The translations under genes were made by a program, and so were the position numbers. From VRUE01 sp036379955 (GTDB taxonomy: Bacteria; Actinomycetota; Thermoleophilia; Solirubrobacterales; 70-9), in the NCBI GenBank assembly GCA_036379955.1, contig DASVFR010000010.1, positions 1-64,000 on the forward strand: DNA of 64,000 nt. Direction: 5' to 3'. The notes under the pieces were generated by a model that saw only the letters and a list, made by a program, of their open reading frames with translations, did not search any database and was not told the origin of the DNA. Of the stretch, positions 18,270-26,739 are shown piece after piece. Position 1 is the stretch's first letter; every line of letters starts with the position of its first letter.

Positions 18270-20384
18270 TCATTCAAAACACGCCGATGGATCCAGGGTG
18301 CCCTTCAGCTTGTAGACGACCGTGGGCGGCTTCCGCAAGATCACCGCTGCTATCGGATCGGCGGTCCAGGTTGCTGTCTCTGGGTATGGGGGCTTGCCGG
18401 GTTCGATGCGGTCGCGGGAGGTGACCACGTAGTCGTAGTCGCCGGCGTTGAGTAGCTCGCGCCAGCGGCGGCAGGTGGTGGGGGTGGTGAAGCCGCCGTG
18501 GGACCGCTCTTCGCCTACGTAGACGACTTCGTTGCTCAGGTCGCGGCCGAAGAGGGGGTACTGGCGGGTGCTGGTGGTCGCGATGCGGGCGTGGTCGACT
18601 CCCTGTGCCCAGGCGAAGGCGGCGTTCAACCCTGGGGTCGTGAATGACGGATTCGCGTACCGGTCCCGCAGGTAGTGCCGCTGGACGGGGTAGCCGACCG
18701 CCACCGCGACCACCAGCACCGCGATCATCGTGCCGACCAGCCTCCCCCCGCCCCTCCTGCTGACTTTGTCTTTTGTTCCGCTATCCGGAACAAAAGGCGA
18801 ACTCAGCGGAGAGGAAATGAGGTGGGACGGGCGTTCGCGGAGGGCCGGGGCGGTTGGGAGGAGGGCTAGGCCGAGGACTAGGGCTGGGGCCAAGTAGCGG
18901 AGGCCGGACTCGAAACCGCGGGGCAGGCCGTCGGGGCCCGAGGCCGAGGTTGGGGCTATGAGCCAGGCGACCACAACCGCCAAACCCGTGAGACCCGCCA
19001 GCGCCAGCGCATCCAGCCCGTTCCGGTGCGCCTTTTCGCCCTCGCGAGGAGACGAGGCGGACCGGAGCAAGGGGACGGCGGCGAGCAGGAGGCCGGCGAG
19101 CGCCAGTCCGACCAGGAGCGGCCAGAGGATCGTGAGGCCATGGTGCAGGCCGGAGAGGAACCAGTCCGACCAGACCGTGCCGTCCGTCAGGTAGCCGAGG
19201 ACGCTATGACCTTCTCGCCCCCCCAGCGCCTGCTCGGGCGCCGGCAGCGAGATCGGGCCGAGGTGCTTGACCCACGGCAGCGGATTGCCCACGTGGGCGA
19301 GGTTGCGCAGGTACCAGTAGCCACCGCCCGCGAGCGCGCCGAGGACTGCCACTCCGAAGGCGCGCCAGCGAAATCCACGCGGTGCGATCAGCCCGACGCC
19401 CACGACGAGCACCAATGCCGGCAAGAGGAAGTTGAGCTTTGTCCCCGTAGCCAAGCCCGCCGCCAGACCCACTACAGCGCCCTGGCCCAGCGCGAACGCG
19501 GTCCCTGCCTGGCGAGTGGGACCGCGTTCGCGCTGGGCCAGGGCGATCGCCACCGCCGCCAGCAGGAAGAAGATCCCGACGATGTCGTTCCGCGCCTCCC
19601 CGGCCTGGTCGTGCAAGGCGGGCACGCTCAGAGCAATCGCCGCCAGCCCCATCGACCAAGGTGCAACCCGATACGGCCTCCCGATGCACCACGCCGCCAC
19701 CAGGCAACCCACAAACCAACCGAGATTAAGCAGCGGCGAAAGCACATCCCGCCCAAACGCCAGCATCCCCACCGCGTGCAGCACTTCCGAGTTCGCCGGA
19801 TAGAACCAAGCGAGGAATTGCGGCGCGATGAAGTGCAGGCTCCACGTGTCCCCGCTCTGGAAGAACCCCGCCGCGAACGGCCCGTGGTACCAGGTCGAAT
19901 CGAACCCGGTCATCCCCGTGGATAGCTTTGCCTTAACCCCGACAGCGAAATGAACGACCGCCAGCGCCGCGATCAGGAGGGCAACCCAGGCGGCTCGTGA
20001 AGGAGGGTGGGGGTGCCCCTCCGGCGCAGCGGCGTCCTCTTTTTCGCCCTGCATCCGATCTCTGCCAGCGACCTCCTCCTCAGGCGAAAAACCCAGCAAG
20101 ACGGAGGGGCGCCCCCACCCTCCCCCCACCACCAGCCGAACCCCCACCCCGACTCCGATGACGACGGCAACGAAGGGAACCGCCGCGAACGCCGCGAAGC
20201 TCCCCAGCAGCTCCGCGATCCAGACCAGGATCGCGACCGCGATCACCGCCGTCGCCAGCTGCGCCGTCGCCCCACGCAGCTCGGCGACCCACCGCCGGCG
20301 CATCGTAGTCGCTCCCACCCAGGCGAACCCGACGAGCAGCAGGATCTCGGCGACGCCGAGCAGGTATCGACCCGGTCCGAGCAT
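18270..20384 (-). CDS. Large multi-pass membrane protein (ArnT/GT-39-like), carrying four palindromes
   Basis: A 704-residue integral membrane protein with roughly ten or more hydrophobic helices and a soluble C-terminal region (about 600-704). The layout resembles lipid-linked-sugar glycosyltransferases of the GT-C fold, but I do not recognise a specific family motif. Four hydrophilic loops are encoded by long palindromes (18764-18800, 19021-19066, 19478-19545, 20002-20123), all in frame and between predicted helices. It is one base from murJ upstream, so it probably shares its transcript and may act in cell-envelope assembly. Confidence 0.75.
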   Translation of the reverse strand: MLGPGRYLLGVAEILLLVGFAWVGATTMRRRWVAELRGATAQLATAVIAVAILVWIAELLGSFAAFAAVPFVAVVIGVGVGVRLVVGGGWGRPSVLLGFSPEEEVAGRDRMQGEKEDAAAPEGHPHPPSRAAWVALLIAALAVVHFAVGVKAKLSTGMTGFDSTWYHGPFAAGFFQSGDTWSLHFIAPQFLAWFYPANSEVLHAVGMLAFGRDVLSPLLNLGWFVGCLVAAWCIGRPYRVAPWSMGLAAIALSVPALHDQAGEARNDIVGIFFLLAAVAIALAQRERGPTRQAGTAFALGQGAVVGLAAGLATGTKLNFLLPALVLVVGVGLIAPRGFRWRAFGVAVLGALAGGGYWYLRNLAHVGNPLPWVKHLGPISLPAPEQALGGREGHSVLGYLTDGTVWSDWFLSGLHHGLTILWPLLVGLALAGLLLAAVPLLRSASSPREGEKAHRNGLDALALAGLTGLAVVVAWLIAPTSASGPDGLPRGFESGLRYLAPALVLGLALLPTAPALRERPSHLISSPLSSPFVPDSGTKDKVSRRGGGRLVGTMIAVLVVAVAVGYPVQRHYLRDRYANPSFTTPGLNAAFAWAQGVDHARIATTSTRQYPLFGRDLSNEVVYVGEERSHGGFTTPTTCRRWRELLNAGDYDYVVTSRDRIEPGKPPYPETATWTADPIAAVILRKPPTVVYKLKGTLDPSACFE
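18764..18800. repeat. Hairpin repeat, family A-like (inside membrane-protein gene)
   Basis: Arms CTTTTGTTCCG and CGGAACAAAAGG flank the loop CTATC, giving a perfect 11-bp stem with weaker pairing outside. The loop region TCCGCTATCCGGA parallels TCCGCTATTCGGA in the copy at 24124-24170. Both are followed by ACTCAGCGG, so they look like members of one subfamily. Encoded peptide lies in a hydrophilic loop. Confidence 0.7.
19021..19066. repeat. Degenerate hairpin repeat, family A (inside membrane-protein gene)
   Basis: Begins TTCCGGTGCGCC like other family A copies and ends AGGCGGACCGGA. The outer 11-bp stem has one mismatch, and an inner CTCGCGAG palindrome occupies the loop. It encodes the hydrophilic segment SSPREGEKAHRNG between two membrane helices. 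Confidence 0.6.
19478..19545. repeat. Perfect 28-bp inverted repeat inside membrane-protein gene
   Basis: Two 28-base arms (19478-19505 and 19518-19545), starting CGCCCTGGCCCAGCGCGAAC, are perfectly complementary around a 12-base loop. They encode related peptides in the two halves (LAQRERGP and FALGQG) within a loop between helices. No second copy was recognised in the window. Confidence 0.85.
20002..20123. repeat. Hairpin repeat, family C-related (inside membrane-protein gene)
   Basis: A 122-base inverted repeat with outer arms GGAGGGTGGGGG and CCCCCACCCTCC. Its inner stem TTTTTCGCC / GGCGAAAAA and adjoining GACGCCGCTGCGCCGG (minus strand) match the core of the copies at 29706-29854 and 63412-63558, whereas the outermost arms differ. 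On the coding strand it encodes a hydrophilic loop (GEKEDAAAPEGHPHPP). Confidence 0.8.
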
Positions 20385-22037
20385 CTAGCGCCGGCGCACT
20401 AGGCGCATGATCTGATCGAGCTCGGCTATCCGCATCAGCCGAGCCAAACCGAGATACGTCAATCCCCCAAGCGCCAGCCCCGAGCCCAGCGAGACGATCT
20501 GGCCGAGCAGGCCGCGGCCGAGGGCGCCGTCGAGGACGTCCCAGACGCCGAAGGCGACCGCGGCGAGGGCGCCCGCGGCGATCGTGATCTTGACCGTGGT
20601 GGAGAGGAGGCGGCGCAGCTCGAGGCCGTCGAACTCGCGTCGCAGGACGACCGCCTGGGCGACGACGGCGGCCGTGGTGCCGATGCCGGTGCCGGCGACG
20701 ATGCCGCCGGTGCCGAAGGGCTTGTAGAGGAGGGCGGCGCCGAGGATCGAGACCACAAGGTCGAACCCCGCAAGGCCGGTCGCCATCCAGGGTCGTTGGA
20801 GGCTGAAGAAGGTCCGCGTCTGCAGCAGGTAGAGGCCGTTGGTCGGCAGCGAGAAGGCGAACCAGAAGAGCGCCGTGGCGACGAGGGTGGTCTGCGCGGC
20901 CGTGAACTCGCCGTGCTGGTAGACGAGCCGGATCATCGGCACCGAGAGGACCAGCACCGCGGCAGCGGCGGGGACGAGGACGAAGAGGATCTGGCGCATG
21001 CCGTTGGCCATCGTCGCCCGCAGGTTCTCCATCTCGCCGCGAGCGGCGAAACGAGCCAGGGTCGGGAAGAGCACCGTGGCGATCGCGACCGAGAAGATCC
21101 CCTGCGGCAGCTGGTAGATGCGGAAGGCCTTGTCGATCGCGGCCGGTGACTTCTCGCTGACGAGGCTGCCGAAGAGGCTGTTGATCAGCATGTTGAAGTT
21201 GATCAGGCCGAGGCTGATCGTAACCGGCAGCATCAGCAGCAGAACGCGGCGCACGTCGGGGTTGCGCCACTCGAAGCTCCACTCGAACTTGAACGGCGTG
21301 TTGCGCAGGTCGAAGGCCGGAATCGCCAACTGCACGACGGTCCCGATCAGGATGCCGATGGCGTACGCGTAGATCCGGTTCTGGCCGTGGAAGGACGGCG
21401 CCAGGAAGACGGTCACGGCGATGATCGTCAGGTTCCAGAACAGCGGCGAGATCGCGAAGGCGCCGAAGCGGTCGTAGCTGTTGAGGATGCCGACCACGAC
21501 GCCGCTGACGCCGAGCAGGATCAGGATCGGAAAGAGGACCTGGGAGAGAGTGACCGTGAGGTCGAGCAGCTCCCCTTCGAAGCCGGGCGCGAAGAGCGGC
21601 ATGATCACCGGCGCGAGCAGGACGAAAAGGGCGGTGAGCGCGCCGAGGACCAGCGTGACCAGGAGCAGCAGGGTCGAGGCTAGCCGGAACGCCTCGCGGT
21701 AGTTCTTCTTCTGGAGCTGCTCGGTGAAGACCGGGACGAAGGCAGGCTGCAGCGCCGCATCGGCGAACAGCGCCCGCACCAGGTTGGGAACCTGGAAGGC
21801 GACCGTGAAGGCCGACATCGGCCCGTAGACGCCGTAGTAGGAGGCGGCGACGATCTCACGGACCAGCCCGGCGATGCGCGAGGCGGCCGTCGCGATCGAG
21901 AAGAACGCGGTCGAGCGGGCGATCCGACCGGGCCGGGCCTCAGGCACCGGTTCCTCCCCCTGGTCGAAGGCCTCGGCCGCGCGCAGGGCGGCATCGGCCT
22001 CGATGCGCTGCCCGTCCTCCGTCTCGGGGGTCTCCAA
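20385..22037 (-). CDS. murJ: Lipid II flippase MurJ
   Basis: A MATE-like flippase that moves lipid II across the membrane for peptidoglycan synthesis. The 550-residue protein has about 14 hydrophobic helices. Conserved features include IAGLVREIVAASYYGV in the first helix region, the NLVRALFADAALQPAFVPVF segment and RTFFSLQRPWMAT in helix 10 to 11. The N-terminal 35 residues are acidic and cytoplasmic. It starts with TTG at 22037, 36 bases from the divergent rpsT, so the two share a promoter region. Confidence 0.95.
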   Translation of the reverse strand: METPETEDGQRIEADAALRAAEAFDQGEEPVPEARPGRIARSTAFFSIATAASRIAGLVREIVAASYYGVYGPMSAFTVAFQVPNLVRALFADAALQPAFVPVFTEQLQKKNYREAFRLASTLLLLVTLVLGALTALFVLLAPVIMPLFAPGFEGELLDLTVTLSQVLFPILILLGVSGVVVGILNSYDRFGAFAISPLFWNLTIIAVTVFLAPSFHGQNRIYAYAIGILIGTVVQLAIPAFDLRNTPFKFEWSFEWRNPDVRRVLLLMLPVTISLGLINFNMLINSLFGSLVSEKSPAAIDKAFRIYQLPQGIFSVAIATVLFPTLARFAARGEMENLRATMANGMRQILFVLVPAAAAVLVLSVPMIRLVYQHGEFTAAQTTLVATALFWFAFSLPTNGLYLLQTRTFFSLQRPWMATGLAGFDLVVSILGAALLYKPFGTGGIVAGTGIGTTAAVVAQAVVLRREFDGLELRRLLSTTVKITIAAGALAAVAFGVWDVLDGALGRGLLGQIVSLGSGLALGGLTYLGLARLMRIAELDQIMRLVRRR

Positions 22038-22053
22038 TCGCTAACTCACTCGC

Positions 22054-22059
22054 TATAGT
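22054..22059 (+). promoter_or_regulatory. Candidate -10 element of rpsT
   Basis: TATAGT lies 14 bases before the rpsT start codon in the short gap divergent from murJ. It would give a very short leader. No convincing -35 is seen at the right distance. Confidence 0.4.
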
Positions 22060-22073
22060 CGGCCGCCCGAAAC

Positions 22074-22331
22074 ATGGCCAACATAGCCTCACAGAAGAAG
22101 CGGATACTGCGCAGCGAGCGCGAGCGCAAAGAGAACCGCCTGCTCACGAGCACGGTGAAGACCCATTTCCGCCGGCTCGAAAGCGCCGTCGGCGAGGGCG
22201 ACGCGGGCAAGATCGAGGCCGAGCACAAGGAGCTCGTCTCCAAGATCGACAAGGCGATCCAGAAGGGCGCGCTGCACAAGAACACGGGCGCCAGGAAGAA
22301 GTCGAGAGCAGCTCGAATCGCGTCAGCCTGA
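22074..22331 (+). CDS. rpsT: 30S ribosomal protein S20
   Basis: A small basic, helical protein of the 30S subunit. The 85 residues begin MANIASQKKRILRSERER and have the normal helix-rich, Lys/Arg-rich composition and length. It is transcribed divergently from murJ and converges on holA. Its last three codons overlap the end of holA within a 21-base palindrome, so the two genes end with the same sequence (IAS followed by one residue). Confidence 0.96.
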   Translation: MANIASQKKRILRSERERKENRLLTSTVKTHFRRLESAVGEGDAGKIEAEHKELVSKIDKAIQKGALHKNTGARKKSRAARIASA

Positions 22332-22337
22332 CGCGAT
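22317..22337. repeat. Palindrome shared by the 3' ends of rpsT and holA
   Basis: Arms ATCGCGTCAG and CTGACGCGAT flank a single central C, giving a 21-base perfect inverted repeat. Both convergent genes terminate in it (rpsT stop 22329-22331, holA stop 22323-22325). Without a loop or T-tracts it is not a classical terminator. Confidence 0.7.
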
Positions 22338-23297
22338 CTCCTTCACAGCGAGCGTAAGCGCCAGCTCGTCGCCGTAGTCGGCGCCACCGCGGCACCAGAC
22401 CTCGAGGTCGGCGAGGACCGTAGTCGCCGTGCGCAGGTGCTCGACGCTCGTCCGGCTGACCCGCGCAACCAGCTGCTTGGCGGCGTAGGGGTGCATGCCG
22501 AGGCCGGATTCGACCTGCTTGACAGGGAGGCCTCGCTCGATCTGCTCCGCCGCGACGGACGCCTTGCGCAGGCGGGAGGCGAGCCCGTAGACGAGGCCGG
22601 TGACGTTCTCGCCCTGGGAGAGGAGCCGCTCGGCCAGCGCTCCTGCCTTCGCGGGGTCGCGTTCCAGCAAGGCGTCCGAGAGCGCCCAGATCGCGGTCTC
22701 GGAGGTGTCGGAGACCATCGCCTCGAGGTCCGCGGCGCTCACCTCGCCGCCCTCCCCCGCCCAGAGCGCGAGGCGCTCGAGCTCGTGGTGCAGGCGCACC
22801 GGGCTGGCGCCCATGCGGTCGACGAGCATGCGGGCCGCCGCGGGGTCGAGGGCGAAGCCCAGACGCTTCGCCTCGCCGACGAGCACGCGCGGCATCTCGC
22901 GCGGTTTCGGCGCTTCGAACTCGTGGACCTCCCCCCCGGCGCTCTTCACGGCCTTGACCAGCTTCGCCGGAGCTTTGGCGCGGGCGATCAGGACGACCGT
23001 CAGGTCGGGGGGCAGTCCGGTCAGCGCTCCGGCGACGGCATCTAGCTGCTTCTCACGCCAGCGCTCGACCCCGTCGGTGAGCAGGTAACGCCTCGTCTCG
23101 GTCAGCGACATCGCCGGGATCGCCGCCAGCAACGCCTCGTGGTCGGGGGCTCCGCGTCCCTCGCTCGGCTCAAAGATCTCCAGCGCGCCGGCGCCGCCGT
23201 CGCCTTCGGCCCGAGCGCGCAACCGGGCGCGAGTGACGTCGATCTTGGCGCCGTCGGTGCCGGCGATCAGGTACAGCGCTGCCAAGCCCTCGGCCAT
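22323..23297 (-). CDS. holA: DNA polymerase III subunit delta
   Basis: The clamp-loader subunit that opens the sliding clamp. The 324-residue protein has the AAA+-like HolA fold: an N-terminal part with YLIAGTDGAKID, the middle region LEEA-type helices with KSAGGEVHEFEAPKPREMP, and the C-terminal collar domain with HPYAAKQLVARVSR. The length and order agree with actinobacterial delta subunits. In many genomes holA lies near comEC/comEA and rpsT, as it does here. Confidence 0.93.
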   Translation of the reverse strand: MAEGLAALYLIAGTDGAKIDVTRARLRARAEGDGGAGALEIFEPSEGRGAPDHEALLAAIPAMSLTETRRYLLTDGVERWREKQLDAVAGALTGLPPDLTVVLIARAKAPAKLVKAVKSAGGEVHEFEAPKPREMPRVLVGEAKRLGFALDPAAARMLVDRMGASPVRLHHELERLALWAGEGGEVSAADLEAMVSDTSETAIWALSDALLERDPAKAGALAERLLSQGENVTGLVYGLASRLRKASVAAEQIERGLPVKQVESGLGMHPYAAKQLVARVSRTSVEHLRTATTVLADLEVWCRGGADYGDELALTLAVKEIASG

Positions 23298-23308
23298 CGC
23301 GACCGAGT

Positions 23309-24037
23309 CTAGTCGTGGTCCCAGTCCTCGCTTTGGTCGTCGTGGCCGTTACCCCCGGAGTCGTCGGACGAGGATTCCGAATTCCCCTGACCCTGGCCCG
23401 CCCACGGTGGTGGCCCGCCGCCGTAGTGGTGACCGTTGCTTTCCCCGGAGTGACCCGGGGAGCTTTCGGGAGCGGCCGCGACCGGAGGCGAAGGGGTTTG
23501 GTCAGCTGGCGGCCCAGCTTTGCCGGGACCCCGTTCGTCCTTGGGGGACGGCGCCGGGTTCGGGCTCGGCGACGCCGGTGCTGGGGTGGACGGAGCGCCG
23601 TGGTCACCCGATTCGGGCACCGGCGGCTGGTGAGGCGCCGGTGACGGTCCGGGAGCCGGCGACTTGACTGCATTCGCCGCGGTCAGCCCGGAGTCAAAGG
23701 TCGGACCGGCGGTCGGGGGCGCCGTCGAGTGACTCCGAAGCCGGCGCAACCGGCCTGGCGAGCCCAGCGGCCCCGAGGGCGACGCGGGCGCGACTATGGC
23801 CGCGTTGCGGGCGAAGCTCGGTCCTGGCGCCTGCGGCAATGGACCGCTGAACACGGAGGGCCATCCCATCTGCGACACGACTGCGACGAGCGCGAGGCCG
23901 ACAGCAGCGACGACGCCCAGCATGGCGATCACGGTGCTGCGCAGCCTGACCAACAGGCCGTCGCCGACGAGACCCGCGCCCAGCCGGGCCGGTCGTCTCA
24001 GCACGTGTCGCAGCTCGGGAAGCACCTTTACGGTCAT
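23309..24037 (-). CDS. Single-pass membrane protein with Pro/Ser/Gly-rich extracellular tail
   Basis: A 242-residue protein of unknown function. After about 30 mostly basic residues there is one hydrophobic segment (about 33-55, including VIAMLGVVAAVGLALVAVV). The rest is low-complexity Pro/Ala/Ser/Gly and ends in an acidic stretch rich in Asp and Ser. This layout fits a cell-wall-spanning or surface protein; no enzymatic domain is visible. Composition is extreme, so the reading frame itself is somewhat less certain than its neighbours. Confidence 0.6.
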   Translation of the reverse strand: MTVKVLPELRHVLRRPARLGAGLVGDGLLVRLRSTVIAMLGVVAAVGLALVAVVSQMGWPSVFSGPLPQAPGPSFARNAAIVAPASPSGPLGSPGRLRRLRSHSTAPPTAGPTFDSGLTAANAVKSPAPGPSPAPHQPPVPESGDHGAPSTPAPASPSPNPAPSPKDERGPGKAGPPADQTPSPPVAAAPESSPGHSGESNGHHYGGGPPPWAGQGQGNSESSSDDSGGNGHDDQSEDWDHD

Positions 24038-24123
24038 CGACCTTCCGCGAGGCGAATCGCGACTCGCCAGGCGAGAAAACCCACTATTGCCTCGTAGATT
24101 CGTTGAGGCAGCCGCACCCGCCG

Positions 24124-24170
24124 TTACGGTGCGCCTTAGCTCCGCTATTCGGAGCTAAGGCGCACGGAAA
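24124..24170. repeat. Hairpin repeat, family A (downstream of comEC)
   Basis: Arms GTGCGCCTTAGCTCCG and CGGAGCTAAGGCGCAC form a perfect 16-bp stem around the loop CTATT. The flanks carry degenerate CCGG ends. It is followed by ACTCAGCGG, as in the copy at 18764-18800. It lies two bases beyond the comEC stop codon, but lacks a T-tract. Confidence 0.8.
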
Positions 24171-24171
24171 C

Positions 24172-26076
24172 TCAGCGGCTGGTGGTGACGTCGACCGCTT
24201 GGCCCTGGGCTTCGAGGGTGACGGTGCCGTCTTGGTCGGTGCGCAGGGTGGGCACGCCGTGCGCGGCGAGCGTCGCGAGCGTGGCCTGCGTCGGGTGACC
24301 GAAGGGGTTGCCGGCGCCGACCGAGATCACGGCGAGGCGCGGTCTTGCCCGCTCGAGCAACGCGCCCAAACCAGCGTCGTCGCTGCCGTGATGGGCAACC
24401 TTGAGAACGTCGACGGGACCTGGGTCGATCGGCACCGCCTCGGCCTCGGCGTCGGCGGTCAGCAGCATCGAGAAGCGATACCAGCGCGCGAGGAGCACGA
24501 GGGCCTGCGCGTTCGGGTCGGTCCCGACGAGCGGTTCGGCGAGCAGCTCGCGCGGCGGCCAGAGAACTTCGAGGCGAAGCGCCCCGGAGCGCACGATGTC
24601 TCCCTCGGCGATGCGGACGGGCACGGCGCGGGCAGCCAAGGCCTCTCCTCGCAGTCGCCGGCTGAGTCGCCCGAAGAGGAGCCGACCGACGGGAACCGAG
24701 CCGAGCAGGTCCTCGACTCCACCGGCGTGATCGGACTGTTCGTGGGTGACGATTGCGGCGCCGAGACGCTTCACGCCCGCGTCGCTCAGTTTCGCGGCGA
24801 GCTCGTCGCCGGGCGGGCCGCCATCGACGAGGACCGACGCGGCGTGCGCCGGCTGCAGCAAGATCGCATCGCCCTGGCCGACGTCGAGGACGGAAATGCG
24901 CAGACCACGCGGCGCCCCCTCGGCGCCGCCGCCCCCGAAAGCGATGAGGAGGAGGGCGCCAGTGGCGAGCGCCAGCGCCGTCACCACTCCCAATCGCCAC
25001 CGCCCCCGCTGCGGGTGCAACGTTTTTTCCATCCATTGCATGGAGAACGCGTTGCACCCGGCGAAGCGGGCGGATTTCTGGCGCCTGAGGTTGGTGAGAC
25101 GGCGTCGGCGAAGCAACCACGGGATCGTGAGCGCGACGCCTGCGATCGCTACATAAGACGCGACAAGGCCACCGATGCCGATCCGCACGTTCAGGTAGGC
25201 CCAGTTCGGGCGCCCACACCAGGCGGCTACTTGTGCGATGTAGGCGAGGAGTGGCGCCTCGAACGCGTTGAGCGCGCCGACCGGAAAGCCCGGGACCTGG
25301 CCGGCCACCGCCGCAAGCATGCCCAGCCACATCGCCGGCGCCACGGCTGGCAGCACCAGCAGGTTGGCGACCAGAGTCGTGGTCGAGAGCGACTCGAAGT
25401 GAAAGGCGATCAGGGGCGCCGTCGCCAGAGTCGCCGCGATGGTCACCGCCGCCCCCTCGGCAAATGCGTCGCCCCAGCCGCGCCCGCCGACGCGGCTGGC
25501 GATCGCACCGCGGAGCGGCGCCGCAAACGCGACGATCCCGAGCACGGCGGCGAAGCTGAGCTGCCAACCGACGTCACCGGCGACACCGGGGTCGATCGCC
25601 AGGGTCACGGCTGCGGCGACGGCGATCGAGAAGAGGCGCGAGGAGCGCCGGCCCGCCAGCGTGGCCAGCACGGTGAGGCAGCCCATCACCCCAGCGCGGA
25701 CGATCGAGGGCCCGGCGCCGGCGAGCGGCACGTAGACGACGATCGCGGCGAGAACCCAGACGAGACGGGTACGCAGCGGCATCCCCAGCCCGGCCAGCAA
25801 CGGCATCGCCAAGAGGGCGAGCAGGGCGACGTTCTGGCCCGAGACGGCGAGCAGGTGCGAGAGCCCGGCACGGCGGAAGTCTTCGACCGTCGCACGGTCG
25901 ATGGCTTCGTCCTCGCCGAGGACGAAGCCACTGGCCAGCGCTGCCTCGCGCGCCGGCATCGAACGGCCCAGGGCGGCCTCGGCGCGGTCGCGGATCTCCT
26001 CGCGATGAGCGAGCGCCAGCGCCACCGTGACCATGACCGCGAGGACGGCCGCCCGGGAGGGACCTCGATCGCGCAC
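24172..26076 (-). CDS. comEC: ComEC/Rec2 DNA-uptake channel, with palindrome-encoded insert
   Basis: The membrane channel for import of single-stranded DNA in natural transformation. The 634 residues hold the Competence domain (about 50-330, with LSHLLAVSGQNVALL) and a C-terminal metallo-beta-lactamase domain (about 385-634) with the metal motif VTHEQSDHAGG. The usual N-terminal OB-like region is largely missing, so it is shorter than the common 700-800 residues. A palindrome at 25000-25073 encodes a hydrophilic stretch near residues 335-360. It lies three bases downstream of comEA. Confidence 0.92.
   Translation of the reverse strand: MRDRGPSRAAVLAVMVTVALALAHREEIRDRAEAALGRSMPAREAALASGFVLGEDEAIDRATVEDFRRAGLSHLLAVSGQNVALLALLAMPLLAGLGMPLRTRLVWVLAAIVVYVPLAGAGPSIVRAGVMGCLTVLATLAGRRSSRLFSIAVAAAVTLAIDPGVAGDVGWQLSFAAVLGIVAFAAPLRGAIASRVGGRGWGDAFAEGAAVTIAATLATAPLIAFHFESLSTTTLVANLLVLPAVAPAMWLGMLAAVAGQVPGFPVGALNAFEAPLLAYIAQVAAWCGRPNWAYLNVRIGIGGLVASYVAIAGVALTIPWLLRRRRLTNLRRQKSARFAGCNAFSMQWMEKTLHPQRGRWRLGVVTALALATGALLLIAFGGGGAEGAPRGLRISVLDVGQGDAILLQPAHAASVLVDGGPPGDELAAKLSDAGVKRLGAAIVTHEQSDHAGGVEDLLGSVPVGRLLFGRLSRRLRGEALAARAVPVRIAEGDIVRSGALRLEVLWPPRELLAEPLVGTDPNAQALVLLARWYRFSMLLTADAEAEAVPIDPGPVDVLKVAHHGSDDAGLGALLERARPRLAVISVGAGNPFGHPTQATLATLAAHGVPTLRTDQDGTVTLEAQGQAVDVTTSR
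25000..25073. repeat. Hairpin repeat, family D (inside comEC)
   Basis: A 74-base inverted repeat with arms reading CGGGTGCAACG and CGTTGCACCCGGCG, extended by CCGCCC / GGGCGG. The inner region TCCATTGCATGG forms a secondary stem. The stem arm and the TCCATTNCATG core recur in the copy at 49698-49771. It encodes a loop that follows RRRRLTNL in ComEC. Confidence 0.8.
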
Positions 26077-26079
26077 GTC

Positions 26080-26685
26080 CTAGGGCTGGAGCCTGGCGCG
26101 CAGCGACTCCATCGTCGCCGGGCCGATGCCGCTCACCTGGTCGAGCTGGTCGACGGAGGAGAGGCCGCCCCGTTCGTCGCGGAACTGGACGATGTCCTGC
26201 GCCGTCACGGGACCGATCCCGTCAATCGTTTCCAGCTGCTCGACGGTGGCGGTGCCGAGGCTGATCGGGCCGTCTTCCGCGCCGGCACCTGTAGCCGCCA
26301 GCGCGGCGCCGCCCGGCCCCTTGCGCGGGACGACGACTTGCTGCCCATCGGCCAGCCGGGCGGCGAGGTTGATCGCTTCCAGCAACGCCCCGCCGGCCGC
26401 CCCTCCCGCCCGCTGGACGGCATCCGTGACCCGAGCGCCGGCAGGCAACCGGTAGACGCCGGGCCGAGCGACGGCGCCGGTCACGTCGACGACGAGGTCC
26501 CCTCCTCCGCCGCCGTCGAGGCTGAATCCCGCGTCGCCTGCCGAGGCGGGAGAGCCGGAATCGTCGCTCGCGGCGTATCCGGCGGCGCCGTCGCCCTCGG
26601 CGCGGATCGCCCGCGCCCCGAGCAGCAGCAGCGCGACGGCGATGGCGCCGTAAACGGCGATCTGGGAGCGGGAGAGCTCGGGCAC
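26080..26685 (-). CDS. comEA: ComEA-type DNA receptor
   Basis: A membrane-anchored double-stranded-DNA receptor for transformation. The 201 residues show one hydrophobic anchor (about 8-25), a Gly/Ser-rich spacer, an SLBB domain (about 65-120, VDVTGAVARPGVYRLPAGARV) and the C-terminal helix-hairpin-helix pair (LETIDGIGPVTAQDIV and LDQVSGIGPATMESL). It is the expected upstream partner of comEC. Whether the organism is competent also depends on pilus genes that are outside this window. Confidence 0.94.
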   Translation of the reverse strand: MPELSRSQIAVYGAIAVALLLLGARAIRAEGDGAAGYAASDDSGSPASAGDAGFSLDGGGGGDLVVDVTGAVARPGVYRLPAGARVTDAVQRAGGAAGGALLEAINLAARLADGQQVVVPRKGPGGAALAATGAGAEDGPISLGTATVEQLETIDGIGPVTAQDIVQFRDERGGLSSVDQLDQVSGIGPATMESLRARLQP

Positions 26686-26739
26686 GCGCCCACGGTCCCA
26701 GCCCCCGGCGCACGCGTGGCGCGCTAAGTCAAACGAAAC

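Noticed and set aside
24103..26727. 874-residue open frame on the plus strand opposite comEC and comEA
   Set aside because: It is antisense to two well-supported genes, has Arg/Gly/His-rich composition and no recognisable domain. Long antisense frames are expected at this GC content.
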